Source: Acidimicrobiales bacterium (GTDB lineage: Bacteria; Actinomycetota; Acidimicrobiia; Acidimicrobiales; VFJN01). Taken from it: DNA of 35,979 nucleotides. The stretch lies in assembly GCA_035316325.1 (NCBI GenBank), contig DATHJB010000076.1:1-35979 (forward strand). Direction: 5' to 3'. The notes under the pieces were generated by a model. The model was not told where the DNA came from. It searched no databases and saw only the letters and a list, made by a program, of their open reading frames with translations. Shown here piece by piece: positions 25,217-34,728 of this stretch. Positions within the stretch are counted from its first letter, which is position 1. Every line of letters begins with the position of its first letter. The position numbers and the translations under genes are program-made.

Positions 25217-25331
25217 CTCGCGTTGTCCTTCATCCTGCGCCCGATGCCGTCACCGACCTCGGACTCGCTCGTCGAGCCGGCGTAGGCCGGCCGTCGTCTG
25301 TCGTTCTCGTGCCTTCGCCAGGGCTCCGCCG

Positions 25332-25362
25332 GCTGTCAGCTGTCAGCTGTCAGCTGTCAGCT
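25332..25362. repeat. tandem heptamer repeat across the rpmD stop codon
   Basis: GCTGTCA occurs four times in perfect tandem (25332-25359), followed by a partial copy GCT. On the coding strand the repeat encodes the last residues and stop of rpmD (GCT GAC AGC TGA) and continues into the 3' gap. Seven-base units are prone to slippage, so copy number could vary between strains. The rest of the rpmD-rplO gap (25217-25331) shows only a small CCGGC/GCCGG stem at 25277-25290. Confidence 0.75.
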
Positions 25363-25790
25363 TTCTTCGCTGCGGTCTTCTTGGCCGGAGCCTTCTTGGC
25401 CGCCGTCTTCTTGGCGGCGGCCGCCTTGGCCGGGGCCTTCTTCGCGGCGGGCGCCTTCTTGGCGGCCGTCTTCGTGGCCGGAGCCTCGGTCGACTCGGCG
25501 GCCTTCGCCGCCTTGTCGGTGGCCAGGGCGGCGGCGACCGGGTCGGCCACCTTGGCGTTCGAGCGCTTCTTGGCCGGCGCCTTCGCCTTGGCGGCCGCGG
25601 CGGCGTCGAGCTCCTCGACGGTGATCAGGTGCGGGACCCGGGCGATCATGCCCCGGATCTCGGGCCGGTCGGGCAGCGTGTTCGACTTGCCGATGCGGCC
25701 CAGGCCGAGCGACCGCAGCGTGCCGCGGTGCTTCGGCTTGCTGCCGATGCTCGACCGCACCTGGCGCACGTAGAGCTGGGTGTCGCTCAT
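25350..25790 (-). CDS. rpmD: 50S ribosomal protein L30 with Lys/Ala-rich C-terminal tail
   Basis: L30 is normally about 60 residues. Here residues 1-60 are a complete L30: [35 protein letters not shown] and [14 protein letters not shown]. Residues 62-146 add a low-complexity tail of [23 protein letters not shown] and similar units, resembling the C-terminal domain of histone H1 or mycobacterial HupB. The tail is strongly basic and presumably disordered; it may bind rRNA or DNA. The start overlaps the rpsE stop by four bases (ATGA). Confidence 0.94.
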   Translation of the reverse strand: MSDTQLYVRQVRSSIGSKPKHRGTLRSLGLGRIGKSNTLPDRPEIRGMIARVPHLITVEELDAAAAAKAKAPAKKRSNAKVADPVAAALATDKAAKAAESTEAPATKTAAKKAPAAKKAPAKAAAAKKTAAKKAPAKKTAAKKADS

Positions 25791-26512
25791 GAGTGGCTGC
25801 TCTCACGAGGTTGCGTGCGGTCGCGCTCGCTCTCCTTGTAGGCACGCCAGAGGCCGGCCGGCATGATCTCCTCGGGCGAAAGGCCCCGGGACTTGGCGAC
25901 CTCGTCGGGCCGACGCAGCGACTTGAGCCCCTGGATCGTCGCCCGGGCCACGTTGATGTGGTTCGGGGAGCCCAGCGACTTGCAGAGCACGTCCTTGATG
26001 CCGGCCTCTTCGAGGATGGCGCGGGCGGCGCCACCGGCGATCACGCCGGTACCGGGGGCGGCGGGCTTGAGCATCACGCGCCCGGCACCGGTCTCGCCGA
26101 TGATCGGGTGGGTGACGGTCGTGCCGGCCAGCGGCACCTTGAACAGGTTCTTGCGGGCATCTTCGGTGCCCTTCTGGATGGCGAGGGGCACCTCCTTGGC
26201 CTTGCCGTAACCGAGGCCGACGCGGCCGTTGCCGTCGCCGATCACCACGAGCGCGGTGAACGAGAACCGCCGGCCGCCCTTGACCACCTTGGCCACGCGG
26301 TTGATGTTGATGACCCGCGACTCGTGCAGCGACGCGTCGCCCGAGGCCCGCGGGTTCTCCCGGGGCTCGCGCTCACGGGGCGGGCGGTTGCCGCCGGGGC
26401 GACCTCCACCGCCACCGGGACGATCGCCACCGCGACCGCCACCTCCGCCGCCGCCACCGGGGCGGTTGCCGCCGCCGGCGCCACCGGGACGGTTGGGGGT
26501 GCCATTGGGCAT
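25787..26512 (-). CDS. rpsE: 30S ribosomal protein S5 with Gly/Arg-rich N-terminal extension
   Basis: S5 helps decoding accuracy and has helicase-like contacts at the mRNA entry site. The core starts near residue 63: [71 protein letters not shown] and the C-terminal [15 protein letters not shown]. The first ~60 residues are Gly/Arg/Pro/Asn-rich with RPGGGGG and RGGDRPGG blocks, like RGG-box RNA-binding segments. The total is 241 residues, against ~165-200 in most bacteria. Its ATG overlaps the rplR stop (TGATG), which supports the long start. Confidence 0.96.
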   Translation of the reverse strand: MPNGTPNRPGGAGGGNRPGGGGGGGGRGGDRPGGGGGRPGGNRPPREREPRENPRASGDASLHESRVININRVAKVVKGGRRFSFTALVVIGDGNGRVGLGYGKAKEVPLAIQKGTEDARKNLFKVPLAGTTVTHPIIGETGAGRVMLKPAAPGTGVIAGGAARAILEEAGIKDVLCKSLGSPNHINVARATIQGLKSLRRPDEVAKSRGLSPEEIMPAGLWRAYKESERDRTQPRESSHS

Positions 26513-26877
26513 CAGAACTCCAGTCCTGCAGTGCGGGCGGCGTCGGCCACCGCGGCCACCCGGCCGTGGTAGAGGAAGCCGCCGCGGTCGAAGACGACCT
26601 GGTTCACACCGGCCGCCTTGGCGCGCTCGGCGACCAGACGCCCCACCTCGGTGGCGGCGTCCTTGTTGGAGGTCGCGCCCTTGCGCAGATCGCCCTCGAG
26701 GGTCGACGCCGCGGCGAGCGTGCGACCGGAGCGGTCGTCGATCACCTGGGCCGAGATGTGCTTGTTGGAGCGGAACACGGCGAGGCGCGGACGTTCCACG
26801 CTGCCCCGGACGTTCTTGCGGACCCGGCGATGACGCCGGATGCGCAGGTCCCGCTTGTGCTTGGCAGAGCTGCTCAT
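26512..26877 (-). CDS. rplR: 50S ribosomal protein L18
   Basis: L18 brings 5S rRNA to the large subunit. The 121-residue protein has the basic N terminus [39 protein letters not shown], the middle [14 protein letters not shown] segment, and [20 protein letters not shown] at the end. The ATG at 26877 is chosen; the 30 codons further up in the same frame overlap rplF and are not L18-like. Confidence 0.97.
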   Translation of the reverse strand: MSSSAKHKRDLRIRRHRRVRKNVRGSVERPRLAVFRSNKHISAQVIDDRSGRTLAAASTLEGDLRKGATSNKDAATEVGRLVAERAKAAGVNQVVFDRGGFLYHGRVAAVADAARTAGLEF

Positions 26878-26879
26878 CG

Positions 26880-27419
26880 CTACTTCCCGGTCTTCCCGGC
26901 CTTGCGGCGCACGATCTCGCCGGCGTAGCGGACGCCCTTGCCCTTGTAGGGCTCGGGCTTGCGCCACGCCCGGATGTCGGCGGCCACCTGGCCGACCTTC
27001 TCCTTGTCGATGCCCGACACCACGATGCGGGTCGGGGCCGGCACCTCGAACGTGATGCCGTCGGGTGCCGTGATGTTCACCGGGTGGCTGAACCCGAGGG
27101 CCAGCTCCATGGCGCTGGGGCCCTTGGCGTTGGCGCGGTAGCCCACGCCCACGATCTCGAGCTCCTTGGTGAAGCCCTGGGTGACGCCCAGGACCATGTT
27201 GTTGACCAGCGAGCGGACCAGGCCGTGGAGGGCCCGGTTCTGGCGCTCGTCGTCGGGGCGCTCGACCAGCAGCACGTCGCCGTCCTGGCGGACGGTGATC
27301 GTGGACGGGAGGTCGCGCTCCAGCTGGCCCTTGGGGCCCTTCACGGTGACGCGGCCACTCGCGATGGTGACGTCGACGCCGCCGGGGACCGTTATGGGTG
27401 CTTTGCCGATTCGGGACAT
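26880..27419 (-). CDS. rplF: 50S ribosomal protein L6
   Basis: L6 lies near the factor-binding and sarcin-ricin region of the 50S. The 179-residue protein has [17 protein letters not shown], the two repeated beta domains, and the C-terminal signature [33 protein letters not shown] and VRRKAGK. The length is normal. Gaps of 2 and 16 bases separate it from rplR and rpsH. Confidence 0.98.
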   Translation of the reverse strand: MSRIGKAPITVPGGVDVTIASGRVTVKGPKGQLERDLPSTITVRQDGDVLLVERPDDERQNRALHGLVRSLVNNMVLGVTQGFTKELEIVGVGYRANAKGPSAMELALGFSHPVNITAPDGITFEVPAPTRIVVSGIDKEKVGQVAADIRAWRKPEPYKGKGVRYAGEIVRRKAGKTGK

Positions 27420-27435
27420 GAGTCGCTACCTCCTC

Positions 27436-27840
27436 TCACCACACGAAGCAGAGGATCTCGCCGCCAACTTTGCGTTTGCGGGCTTCACGGTCGCTCAGGA
27501 GGCCTTGGCTCGTGGAGAGCACGGCCACGCCGAGACCGCCGAGGACGCGGGGGACCTCGGTGGCCTTGCTGTACACACGCAGGCCCGGCTTGGAGATGCG
27601 CCGGATGCCCGAGATGGTGCGGGCGCGCTCGGGGCTGTACTTCATCCTGACCACGAGGACGCTCCCGGGCTTGCCCGAGTTCTCCTCGAGGTCGAAGCCC
27701 TCGATGTAGCCCTCCTTGACCAGGATGGCGGCCAGGGATTCCTTGAGCTTGGACGACGGCATGCGCACCTCGTCGTGCATCGCAGTGTTGCCGTTGCGAA
27801 TGCGGGTGAGCATGTCCGCGATGGGGTCGGTCATCGTCAT
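27436..27840 (-). CDS. rpsH: 30S ribosomal protein S8
   Basis: S8 binds the central domain of 16S rRNA and in enteric bacteria represses the spc operon. The 134-residue protein has [60 protein letters not shown] and the C-terminal [20 protein letters not shown] with ILCFVW. Either of two ATGs (MTM) could be used; the first is listed. Confidence 0.98.
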   Translation of the reverse strand: MTMTDPIADMLTRIRNGNTAMHDEVRMPSSKLKESLAAILVKEGYIEGFDLEENSGKPGSVLVVRMKYSPERARTISGIRRISKPGLRVYSKATEVPRVLGGLGVAVLSTSQGLLSDREARKRKVGGEILCFVW

Positions 27841-27853
27841 TTGTGGCCTCCCC

Positions 27854-28039
27854 TCACCAGCTCGCCTTGGTCACGCCGGGGAGCTCCCCGGCGTGCGCCA
27901 GCTCGCGCAGGCAGATCCGGCACAGGCCGAACTTGCGGAACACGGAGTGCGGACGTCCGCAGCGGCGGCAACGGGTGTAACCCCGCACCTTGAACTTGGG
28001 CTTGCGCTGTTGCTTGTTGATGAGCGCTTTCTTCGCCAT
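27854..28039 (-). CDS. rpsN: 30S ribosomal protein S14, zinc-binding type
   Basis: The short, 61-residue type Z S14. The sequence has [36 protein letters not shown] and [20 protein letters not shown]. Two CxxC pairs (CRRC and CRIC) form the zinc site. It is in its standard position between rplE and rpsH. Confidence 0.98.
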   Translation of the reverse strand: MAKKALINKQQRKPKFKVRGYTRCRRCGRPHSVFRKFGLCRICLRELAHAGELPGVTKASW

Positions 28040-28042
28040 TGG

Positions 28043-28627
28043 TCACTGACCCTCGCGCTTGAACGGGAAGCCCATCGCATCGAGGAGCGCTTTGCCCTCG
28101 GCGTCGGTGCGTGCCGTGGTAACGATCGTGATGTCCATGCCTCGCGGTTGATCGATGCTGTCGTAGTCGATCTCCGGGAAGACGAGCTGCTCGGTGAGCC
28201 CGAACGTGTAGTTGCCGTTGCCGTCGAACGACCGGGGGTTGAGGCCCCGGAAGTCGCGGATGCGGGGTATGGCGATCGCGATGAGGCGATCGAGGAACTC
28301 CCACATCCGGTCGCCGCGCAGGGTGACCTTGGCGCCGATGGCGTTGCCCTCGCGGAGCTTGAAGCCGGCGATCGACTTCTTGGCCCGCGTGACGAGCGGC
28401 TTCTGCCCCGTGATCATGCCGAGGTCGCGCTGTGCTCCCTCGAGCAGTGACGCCTGGGCGATGGCATCGCCGACACCCATGTTGACCACGATCTTGGACA
28501 GCCGTGGCACTTCCATGACGTTGCCGACGCCGAGGGCTTCGCCGACCTGGTCGCGCAGCTCCTCGTTGTAGCGGAGCTTCAGGCGCGGCGCTGGGCGCTC
28601 GGTCGTGGCGGTGGTCGTGTCACTCAT
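28043..28627 (-). CDS. rplE: 50S ribosomal protein L5
   Basis: L5 binds 5S rRNA and contacts P-site tRNA. The 194-residue protein begins with a short Thr-rich segment, then [53 protein letters not shown], and [20 protein letters not shown]. It ends in [20 protein letters not shown]. The start overlaps the rplX stop by four bases (ATGA). Confidence 0.98.
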   Translation of the reverse strand: MSDTTTATTERPAPRLKLRYNEELRDQVGEALGVGNVMEVPRLSKIVVNMGVGDAIAQASLLEGAQRDLGMITGQKPLVTRAKKSIAGFKLREGNAIGAKVTLRGDRMWEFLDRLIAIAIPRIRDFRGLNPRSFDGNGNYTFGLTEQLVFPEIDYDSIDQPRGMDITIVTTARTDAEGKALLDAMGFPFKREGQ

Positions 28628-28944
28628 GCGATCTCACCTCCGCACTTGCGGCAGACCCGCACCTTCTGGCCGGAGTTGTCGATCTTGTAGCCCACCCGGG
28701 TGGCCTTGCCGCACGACGGGCACACCAGGGCGACGTTGGCCACCGGCAAGGGCATGTCCTTGTCGATGATCCCGCCCTGCTGGGTGGTGCGGGTGGGGCC
28801 CTGGTGCTTCTTGGCGACGTTGACGCCGTCGACGATCACCTTGCGGGCCTGGGGGATGGCACGCATGACGGTGCCCTCCTTGCCCCGGTCCTTGCCGGTG
28901 AGCACCTTGACGCGGTCACCCTTGCGGATCTTCAGGCCGGCCAT
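28624..28944 (-). CDS. rplX: 50S ribosomal protein L24 with zinc-ribbon-like C terminus
   Basis: L24 starts assembly of the large subunit. The 106-residue protein opens with the KOW motif ([20 protein letters not shown]), then [16 protein letters not shown] and [18 protein letters not shown]. The C-terminal 30 residues carry two pairs, CPSC and CRKC, which probably bind zinc. Similar pairs occur in a subset of bacterial L24 proteins. Its ATG shares a base with the rplN stop. Confidence 0.97.
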   Translation of the reverse strand: MAGLKIRKGDRVKVLTGKDRGKEGTVMRAIPQARKVIVDGVNVAKKHQGPTRTTQQGGIIDKDMPLPVANVALVCPSCGKATRVGYKIDNSGQKVRVCRKCGGEIA

Positions 28945-29312
28945 CAGATGACCTCCGGGGCGAGCGAGACGATCTTCATGAACCGCTTGTCGCGCAGCTC
29001 GCGGCCGACGGGGCCGAAGATGCGGGTGCCGCGGGGGTTGCTCTCGGGGGTGATGAGCACCGCGGCGTTCTCGTCGAAGCGGATGTAGCTGCCGTCGGGA
29101 CGGCGGCGTTCCTTCTTGGTGCGCACGACCACGCAGCGGACGACCTCGCCCTTGCGCACGGCGGCACCGGGGATGGCGTCCTTCACGGTGGCGATGAAGA
29201 TGTCGCCGATCCCGGCGTAGCGACGGCGCGAGCCGCCCAGCACCTTGATGACGAGCACTTCCTTGGCACCGCTGTTGTCGGCGACCTTGAGTCGGGACTC
29301 CTGCTGGATCAT
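28944..29312 (-). CDS. rplN: 50S ribosomal protein L14
   Basis: L14 contributes to an intersubunit bridge and the RsfS silencing site. The 122-residue protein has the canonical [40 protein letters not shown], and [24 protein letters not shown] end (here [19 protein letters not shown]). The length is exactly typical. It lies two bases downstream of rpsQ. Confidence 0.98.
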   Translation of the reverse strand: MIQQESRLKVADNSGAKEVLVIKVLGGSRRRYAGIGDIFIATVKDAIPGAAVRKGEVVRCVVVRTKKERRRPDGSYIRFDENAAVLITPESNPRGTRIFGPVGRELRDKRFMKIVSLAPEVI

Positions 29313-29314
29313 GG

Positions 29315-29728
29315 CTACTTCGCCCTTTCCAGCACTTCGACGAGACGCCAGCGCTTCAGCTTCGACAGCGGGCGGGTCTCGGCGATGCGGACGCGGTCGC
29401 CGGGTCGAGCCTCGTTGTTCTCGTCGTGGGCGAACAGCTTCGTCGTCCGGACCATGGTCTTGCGGTAGAGGGGGTGCGGCTTGCGGGTGGTCACGACGAC
29501 CACGGCCGTCTTGTCCATGCTGTTGGTGCGCACGATCCCCTCACGGATCTTGCGGGCGCCGCGGTCCTTGGGCTCGACCTCGACGGTGGCCCGGACGGCC
29601 GGCGCCTTCGTGGCCGCGGCTTTCTTGGCGGGCGCCTTCTTCGCCGGAGCCGCTTTCTTGGCGGCGGTCTTCTTGGCCGCCGCCTTCTTCGGCGCCGGCG
29701 TCTCTTCGGTCTCGGTGGTATCTGCCAT
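29315..29728 (-). CDS. rpsQ: 30S ribosomal protein S17 with Lys/Ala-rich N-terminal extension
   Basis: S17 is a primary binder of the 5' domain of 16S rRNA, normally ~80-90 residues. The core here covers about residues 57-137: [69 protein letters not shown]. Residues 1-50 are an acidic start ([10 protein letters not shown]) followed by a [22 protein letters not shown] basic low-complexity tract. The ATG at 29728 overlaps the rpmC stop, which supports translation of the extension. The tract resembles the L30 tail of the same operon. Confidence 0.95.
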   Translation of the reverse strand: MADTTETEETPAPKKAAAKKTAAKKAAPAKKAPAKKAAATKAPAVRATVEVEPKDRGARKIREGIVRTNSMDKTAVVVVTTRKPHPLYRKTMVRTTKLFAHDENNEARPGDRVRIAETRPLSKLKRWRLVEVLERAK

Positions 29729-29955
29729 CAGGCCTTCTCCTGGCTGCCGGCTTCTGCCTCGGCAGCAGTGATCTCACGGGCCCGCAGCTCGGTCTGGATG
29801 CGGGCGACGTCCTTGCGGGTCTGGCCGATGCGGACGTAGTTCGACAGCTGGCCCGTGGCGTGCTGGAAGCGCAGCTTGAACAGCTCTTCCTTGGTCTCGC
29901 GCAGCTGGGTCACGAGGCTCACGTCGTCCAGGTCGCGGAAGCTCTCCTGAGCCAT
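29728..29955 (-). CDS. rpmC: 50S ribosomal protein L29
   Basis: L29 sits near the peptide exit tunnel and contacts trigger factor and SRP. The 75-residue protein shows [40 protein letters not shown] and [15 protein letters not shown]. The ATG at 29955 overlaps the rplP stop by one base (TGATG). The longer open frame upstream belongs to a shadow of rplP. Confidence 0.97.
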   Translation of the reverse strand: MAQESFRDLDDVSLVTQLRETKEELFKLRFQHATGQLSNYVRIGQTRKDVARIQTELRAREITAAEAEAGSQEKA

Positions 29956-30371
29956 CAGAACGCCTCCTCGCGGGTGACGAAGCGGGCCTTGATCGGCAGC
30001 TTCTGGATGGCGCGCTCGATGGCGGCCTTGGCGAGCTCGGCATCCGGGTAGGACAGCTCGAACATGATCCGCCCCGGCTTCACCACGGCGACCCAGTGCT
30101 CGGGGTTGCCCTTGCCGGAACCCATGCGGGTCTCGGCCGGCTTCTGGGTGACGGGCTTGTCGGGGAAGAGGTTGATCCAGACCTTGCCACCACGCTTGAT
30201 GTGGCGGGTCATGGCGATACGGGCCGCCTCGATCTGGCGGGCGGTGATCCAACCGGGCTCGAGGGCCTGGATCCCGTACTCGCCGAAGCTGACCTCGGTC
30301 CCGCCCTTCGCGAGACCTCGCATGCGCCCGCGATGGTGCTTGCGGTGCGCAACCTTGCGCGGCATCAACAT
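29955..30371 (-). CDS. rplP: 50S ribosomal protein L16
   Basis: L16 organises the A site and peptidyl transferase region. The 138-residue protein begins [20 protein letters not shown], then [20 protein letters not shown] (here [11 protein letters not shown]), [40 protein letters not shown], and ends [15 protein letters not shown]. The first ATG is directly next to the rpsC stop. Confidence 0.98.
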   Translation of the reverse strand: MLMPRKVAHRKHHRGRMRGLAKGGTEVSFGEYGIQALEPGWITARQIEAARIAMTRHIKRGGKVWINLFPDKPVTQKPAETRMGSGKGNPEHWVAVVKPGRIMFELSYPDAELAKAAIERAIQKLPIKARFVTREEAF

Positions 30372-31277
30372 CTACTCGTCTCCCGGGCGGAAGTGGGGGG
30401 TCTCGCTGTGGTCGTGGACCCGGCGCTCGATCTCTTCCTCTTCGGCCAGCAGGCGCTCGAGCTCGGGATCGGCTTCCTTCACCAACGGCTCGTTCTCGAC
30501 CGGCTCTTCGGGGGTCTCGGGCCGGCGGCGGGCCTGCGACGACACGACGCGCTTGGGGTCGGCCGGCGGCGGGGCACCGGCGCCGGAGGTCTCACCGACG
30601 GCCATGGCGGCCTCTCGCGAGATCTTCTCTTCGCTCTGGCTCTTGTAGGGCAGCACGTCGCCCTTGTAGATCCACACCTTCACGCCGATGCGACCGGCAG
30701 GGGTGCGGGCCTCGCGGAAGCCGTAGTCGATGTCGGCCCGGAGCGTGTGCCGGGGGATGCGACCCTCGCGGTACTTCTCGGTGCGGGCCATCTCGGCGCC
30801 ACCCAGGCGACCGGAGCACTGCACCTGGATGCCCTGCGCGCCGGCCTTCTGGGCGTTCTGCACGGCCCGCTTCATGGCCCGACGGAAGGCGACACGAGCG
30901 CCGAGCTGGTCGGCGACGCCCTGGGCGATCAGCGCGGCGTCGAGCTCGGGCTGCTTGATCTCCTGGATGTTGAGCTGCACCTTCGGGTTGCCGGTGATCT
31001 TGGTGAGCCCGGCCCGCAGGCGATCGGCTTCGCTGCCGCGACGCCCGATGACGATGCCGGGGCGCGCGGTGTGCACGTCGACCCGCAGGCGATCACGGGT
31101 GCGCTCGATCTCGATCCGGCTGATGGCTGCGTGCGGCAGCTCGAACATCAGGTAGTCGCGGATCTTCCAGTCCTCGATGACGTTGTCGCCGTACTGCTCA
31201 CGGTCGGCGAACCAACGGGACTTCCAGTCGGTCGTGACACCGAGCCGGAAGCCGTAAGGGTTGACCTTCTGGCCCAT
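30372..31277 (-). CDS. rpsC: 30S ribosomal protein S3 with acidic C-terminal extension
   Basis: S3 lines the mRNA entry channel. Residues 1-212 form the core: [20 protein letters not shown], the KH type 2 domain with [35 protein letters not shown], and [16 protein letters not shown]. Residues 213-301 are a mostly acidic, Pro/Glu-rich disordered tail ([35 protein letters not shown]). Tails on S3 are common in actinobacteria; this one is long. It lies two bases downstream of rplV. Confidence 0.97.
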   Translation of the reverse strand: MGQKVNPYGFRLGVTTDWKSRWFADREQYGDNVIEDWKIRDYLMFELPHAAISRIEIERTRDRLRVDVHTARPGIVIGRRGSEADRLRAGLTKITGNPKVQLNIQEIKQPELDAALIAQGVADQLGARVAFRRAMKRAVQNAQKAGAQGIQVQCSGRLGGAEMARTEKYREGRIPRHTLRADIDYGFREARTPAGRIGVKVWIYKGDVLPYKSQSEEKISREAAMAVGETSGAGAPPPADPKRVVSSQARRRPETPEEPVENEPLVKEADPELERLLAEEEEIERRVHDHSETPHFRPGDE

Positions 31278-31279
31278 GG

Positions 31280-31936
31280 CTAGTTCTTCTTCTCTTCGTC
31301 GTCGGTGTCGGTCTCTTCGGCCTCGACCTCGGCGTCGTCGACCTCGGCGACCGTCTCCTCGAGCTCCTCGACCACGTCGTCGTCGTGGTCGTGCTCGTGG
31401 TCGTGACCCTCGTGGTCGTGATCGTGCTCGTCCTCGGGGAGGCCCTCGGCGGCGCGGCTCTTGGCGACCCGGGCCCGGCGGACGTCACGGGCGGTGCGAC
31501 GCGACGGGCGCTGGCCACCACGGCCACCGCTCGAACGCTCGCGATCGGCCTCGACCTTGGCCTGCATCTCGGGCGACATCACGCTGACGATCACCGTGAT
31601 GTGACAGGTGCGCTTGCGGATGCGGGTGGCGCGGCCCCGGGCTCGGGGGCGCCAGCGCTTGAGCGTCGGGCCCTCGTCGGCGTAGCAGGCCGACACGTAC
31701 AGCACGGAGTCGTCGCTGATCTCGTCGTTGTGGCCGGCGTTGGCGATGGCCGAGGCCAGCACCTTGCGGATCACGCTGGCCGGGCCGCGGGTGGTGAACT
31801 GCAGGACCTCGTCGGCCCGGTCGACCGGCAGGTTGCGGATGAGGTCGAGGACCTCACGCGCCTTGTACGGCGACACCCGCGAGTAGCGGACCTGGGCCCG
31901 GGTCCCCGGGCGCTCGTTGGTCTTGGTACCGGTCAC
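31280..31936 (-). CDS. rplV: 50S ribosomal protein L22 with His/Asp-rich acidic C-terminal tail
   Basis: L22 lines the peptide exit tunnel and is normally ~110-120 residues. The core is residues 10-125: [52 protein letters not shown] and [12 protein letters not shown]. Then comes a basic linker (130-163), a cluster of seven histidines alternating with Asp/Glu at residues 171-184 ([14 protein letters not shown]), and an acidic end to 218. The His cluster resembles metal-storage segments of nickel and zinc proteins. The GTG at 31936 is used. The tail reads cleanly to the stop with coding-like codon use. Confidence 0.95.
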   Translation of the reverse strand: MTGTKTNERPGTRAQVRYSRVSPYKAREVLDLIRNLPVDRADEVLQFTTRGPASVIRKVLASAIANAGHNDEISDDSVLYVSACYADEGPTLKRWRPRARGRATRIRKRTCHITVIVSVMSPEMQAKVEADRERSSGGRGGQRPSRRTARDVRRARVAKSRAAEGLPEDEHDHDHEGHDHEHDHDDDVVEELEETVAEVDDAEVEAEETDTDDEEKKN

Positions 31937-31939
31937 GGC

Positions 31940-32224
<285 letters not shown>

Positions 32225-32230
32225 CTTCGG

Positions 32231-33067
32231 TTACCTCCGCGCTCCGCGAGTGCGGCGGCGCCGGACGATCAGCTTGTCGGACTGCTTGTTCTTGGGGCGG
32301 GTGCGGCCTTCGGGCTTGCCCCACGGCGACACCGGATGGCGTCCGCCGGACGACTTGCCTTCGCCACCACCGAGGGGGTGGTCGACGGGGTTCATGGCCA
32401 CACCGCGGGTCTGCGGGCGAACGCCCTTCCAGCGGTTACGGCCGGCCTTGCCGATCTTGATGAGCTCGTGCTCCGAGTTGCCCACCTCACCGACGGTGGC
32501 CCGGCAGTCGATCGACACCCGGCGCATCTCGGTGGAGGGGAGGCGAAGGGTGGCGTAGTCGCCCTCCTTCGCGAGCAGCACCACCGACGAACCCGCGGAG
32601 CGGGCCATCTTGCCGCCGCCGCCGGGCCGCAGCTCGACGTTGTGCACGGTGGTACCGACTGGAATGTAACGCATCGGAAGGGCATTTCCGGGCCGGATCT
32701 CCGAACCCTGGCCCGACTGCAGCAGATCGCCGACGTTCACGTCCTTGGCAGCGAGGATGTAGCGCTTCTCGCCGTCGAGGTAGTGGAGCAGGGCGATGCG
32801 GCACGACCGGTTGGGGTCGTACTCGATGCTGGCGACCTTGGCCGGCACGCCGTCCTTGTTCCGTCGGAAGTCGACGAGGCGGTAGCGCTGCTTGTGGCCG
32901 CCACCGCGGTGACGGGCGGTCTTGCGGCCGTGCGTGTTGCGGCCGCCGGTGGAGGTCTTCTTGGCCAGCAGCGACCGCTCCGGGGTGCTGGTGGTCAGCT
33001 CGGAGAAGTCGGCGACGGTCTGGAACCGACGGCCGGCGCTGGTGGGCTTGCGCTTGCGAAGAGGCAT
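32231..33067 (-). CDS. rplB: 50S ribosomal protein L2
   Basis: L2 is needed for subunit joining and peptidyl transfer. The 278-residue protein has the [21 protein letters not shown] terminus, [40 protein letters not shown], and the C-terminal [20 protein letters not shown] containing the critical histidine of the DHPLGGGEG motif. It ends in a basic [10 protein letters not shown] tail. Confidence 0.98.
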   Translation of the reverse strand: MPLRKRKPTSAGRRFQTVADFSELTTSTPERSLLAKKTSTGGRNTHGRKTARHRGGGHKQRYRLVDFRRNKDGVPAKVASIEYDPNRSCRIALLHYLDGEKRYILAAKDVNVGDLLQSGQGSEIRPGNALPMRYIPVGTTVHNVELRPGGGGKMARSAGSSVVLLAKEGDYATLRLPSTEMRRVSIDCRATVGEVGNSEHELIKIGKAGRNRWKGVRPQTRGVAMNPVDHPLGGGEGKSSGGRHPVSPWGKPEGRTRPKNKQSDKLIVRRRRTRGARR

Positions 33068-33077
33068 CAGGGAACCA

Positions 33078-33368
33078 TCAATCCTGGAACAGTTCGATCG
33101 TCTCGCCGGCGGCGAGGGTGACGATCGCCCGCTTGGTGTCGGGGCGCTTGCCGTAGGTGAACGTCTTCCGGTTGCGCTTGCGCTTGCCCTGCCGGTTGAG
33201 GGTGTTCACCTTGTCGACCTTGACGCCGAAGATCTCCTGCACCGCAGCCTTGATCTGCGGCTTGGTGGCCGTGGGCAGCACCTTGAAGGTGTAGACCCCG
33301 GCCTCCATGAGGGCGTAGGACTTCTCGCTCACCACCGGGGCGATGATGACGTCGCGTGCGTCGGTCAT
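33078..33368 (-). CDS. rplW: 50S ribosomal protein L23
   Basis: L23 is at the tunnel exit and docks trigger factor and SRP. The 96-residue protein reads [60 protein letters not shown], and [16 protein letters not shown] at the end. The ATG at 33368 overlaps the rplD stop by four bases (ATGA). The 52 extra codons upstream in the same frame overlap rplD and are not L23. Confidence 0.98.
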   Translation of the reverse strand: MTDARDVIIAPVVSEKSYALMEAGVYTFKVLPTATKPQIKAAVQEIFGVKVDKVNTLNRQGKRKRNRKTFTYGKRPDTKRAIVTLAAGETIELFQD

Positions 33369-34012
33369 GATGCGCTCGCTTCCTCGGTCTTCGCCTTGGC
33401 GGGCTTGGGCTGCGGCAGCGACGCCTCGGTGAAGACGACCCAGTCGCTCACCAGCACGTCGTAGGCGTTCAGCTCGCCGGTGACGAGCACGTGGACGTCC
33501 TGCAGGTTGCGCAGGCTCTTCCACACGGCGTCGTCCTCACGGGTGAGGACCACGAGGACCCGGCCGTCGAGCTCGAGCTTCTTCAGCACCTCGACGGCGG
33601 CCTTGGTGCTGGGGGCGTCGATGCCCCACTCCTTCAGCACGATGACCTTCTCCGACGCCAGGCGGTCGGACAGGGCCGACGCCAGCGCCAGGCGGATCAT
33701 CTTCTTGGGGGTCCGCTGCTTGTAGCTGCGGGGCTTCGGGCCGAGGGCCACGCCACCACCGCGCCACTGCGGCGAGCGGATCGAACCCTGGCGGGCCTTG
33801 CCGGTGCCCTTCTGGCGCCACGGCTTGGCGCCACCGCCACGGACCTCGGCACGGGTCTTGGTCGACTGCGTGCCGGCGCGGCGGGCGGCCAGCTGGGCCG
33901 TCACGACCTGGTGCATCACCGGGAAGTGGGGCTGGACGCCGAAGAGCGCGTCGTCGAGATCGACGCTGCCGGACGACTTGCCGGCCGCGGTGGTCAGCTT
34001 GATGCTCGCCAT
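33365..34012 (-). CDS. rplD: 50S ribosomal protein L4
   Basis: L4 reaches into the exit tunnel and in E. coli also represses its own operon through the S10 leader. The 215-residue protein has [20 protein letters not shown] [20 protein letters not shown], the flexible loop [40 protein letters not shown], and the C-terminal [21 protein letters not shown] region. A short Ala/Lys/Glu tail ends it. Its ATG overlaps the rplC stop by one base. Confidence 0.98.
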   Translation of the reverse strand: MASIKLTTAAGKSSGSVDLDDALFGVQPHFPVMHQVVTAQLAARRAGTQSTKTRAEVRGGGAKPWRQKGTGKARQGSIRSPQWRGGGVALGPKPRSYKQRTPKKMIRLALASALSDRLASEKVIVLKEWGIDAPSTKAAVEVLKKLELDGRVLVVLTREDDAVWKSLRNLQDVHVLVTGELNAYDVLVSDWVVFTEASLPQPKPAKAKTEEASAS

Positions 34013-34665
34013 CAGCTCTTCCCCTTCGTCCCGGCCTTGACGGCGTCACGCACCAGCACCAGGCCGCCGTTGGGGCCGGGCACCGAGCCCTTGACCAGCA
34101 GCAGGTCGCGCTCGGCGTCCGCCTGCACGACCATGAGGTTGAGGGTGGTGGTCTTCTGGCCACCGGACCGGCCGGCCATGCGGGTGCCCCGGAAGACACG
34201 GGCCGGCGTGGCGCAGGCCCCGATCGAGCCGGGGGCCCGGTGCACCTTGTGCGCACCGTGGCTGGCGGGCAGGCCCGAGAAGCCGTGGCGCTTCATGACA
34301 CCGGTGAAGCCCTTGCCCTTGCTCACGGAGGTGACGTCGACGAGCTCGCCCGAGGCGAGGATGTCGACACCGATCTCCTGGCCGATCTCGTAGGCCGACA
34401 CGTCGTCGAGCCGGAGCTCGACGAGCTTGTTGCCCGGGTCGACACCGGCCTTGGTGTACTGGCCGGCGACGGGCTTGGTCAGCTTGCTGGCCTTGCGGGC
34501 GCCGAAGGTCACCTGCAGGGCGGTGTAGCCGTCGTTCTCGTTGGTCTTGACTTGGACCACGCGGCAGGGTCGCACGCGCAGGACCGTGACCGGGACGACA
34601 CGGTTGTCGTCGTCCCAGACCTGCGTCATGCCGACCTTCTCGCCGACGATCGCTCTTGTCGCCAT
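34012..34665 (-). CDS. rplC: 50S ribosomal protein L3
   Basis: L3 is an early-assembly protein close to the peptidyl transferase centre. The 217-residue protein has [40 protein letters not shown], the [20 protein letters not shown] loop, [20 protein letters not shown] and [20 protein letters not shown]. The ATG at 34665 is clear from homology. Only weak purine-rich sequence precedes it. It is the first gene after the proposed minus-strand promoter at 34858-34886. Confidence 0.98.
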   Translation of the reverse strand: MATRAIVGEKVGMTQVWDDDNRVVPVTVLRVRPCRVVQVKTNENDGYTALQVTFGARKASKLTKPVAGQYTKAGVDPGNKLVELRLDDVSAYEIGQEIGVDILASGELVDVTSVSKGKGFTGVMKRHGFSGLPASHGAHKVHRAPGSIGACATPARVFRGTRMAGRSGGQKTTTLNLMVVQADAERDLLLVKGSVPGPNGGLVLVRDAVKAGTKGKS

Positions 34666-34697
34666 TGCGGCTGCGTCTTTCTCTGCGGTTCACGCGA

Positions 34698-34728
34698 ACG
34701 CTCCGCACGGGTGTACCCGGCGGAGCGT
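34698..34728 (-). promoter_or_regulatory. long stem-loop in the rplC leader
   Basis: ACGCTCCGC (34698-34706) pairs with GCGGAGCGT (34720-34728), and the inner CGGGT pairs with ACCCG around a two-base loop, with one unpaired base. It ends about 32 bases before the rplC ATG. Two more perfect six-base stems with three-base loops lie in the same ~190-base leader, at 34759-34773 and 34826-34840. The arrangement suggests a ribosomal-protein-responsive leader. Confidence 0.5.

Noticed and set aside
25353..25607. Lys/Ala repeats at the L30 end as a separate HupB-like gene
   Set aside because: There is no independent start or ribosome binding site, and the frame is continuous with L30.
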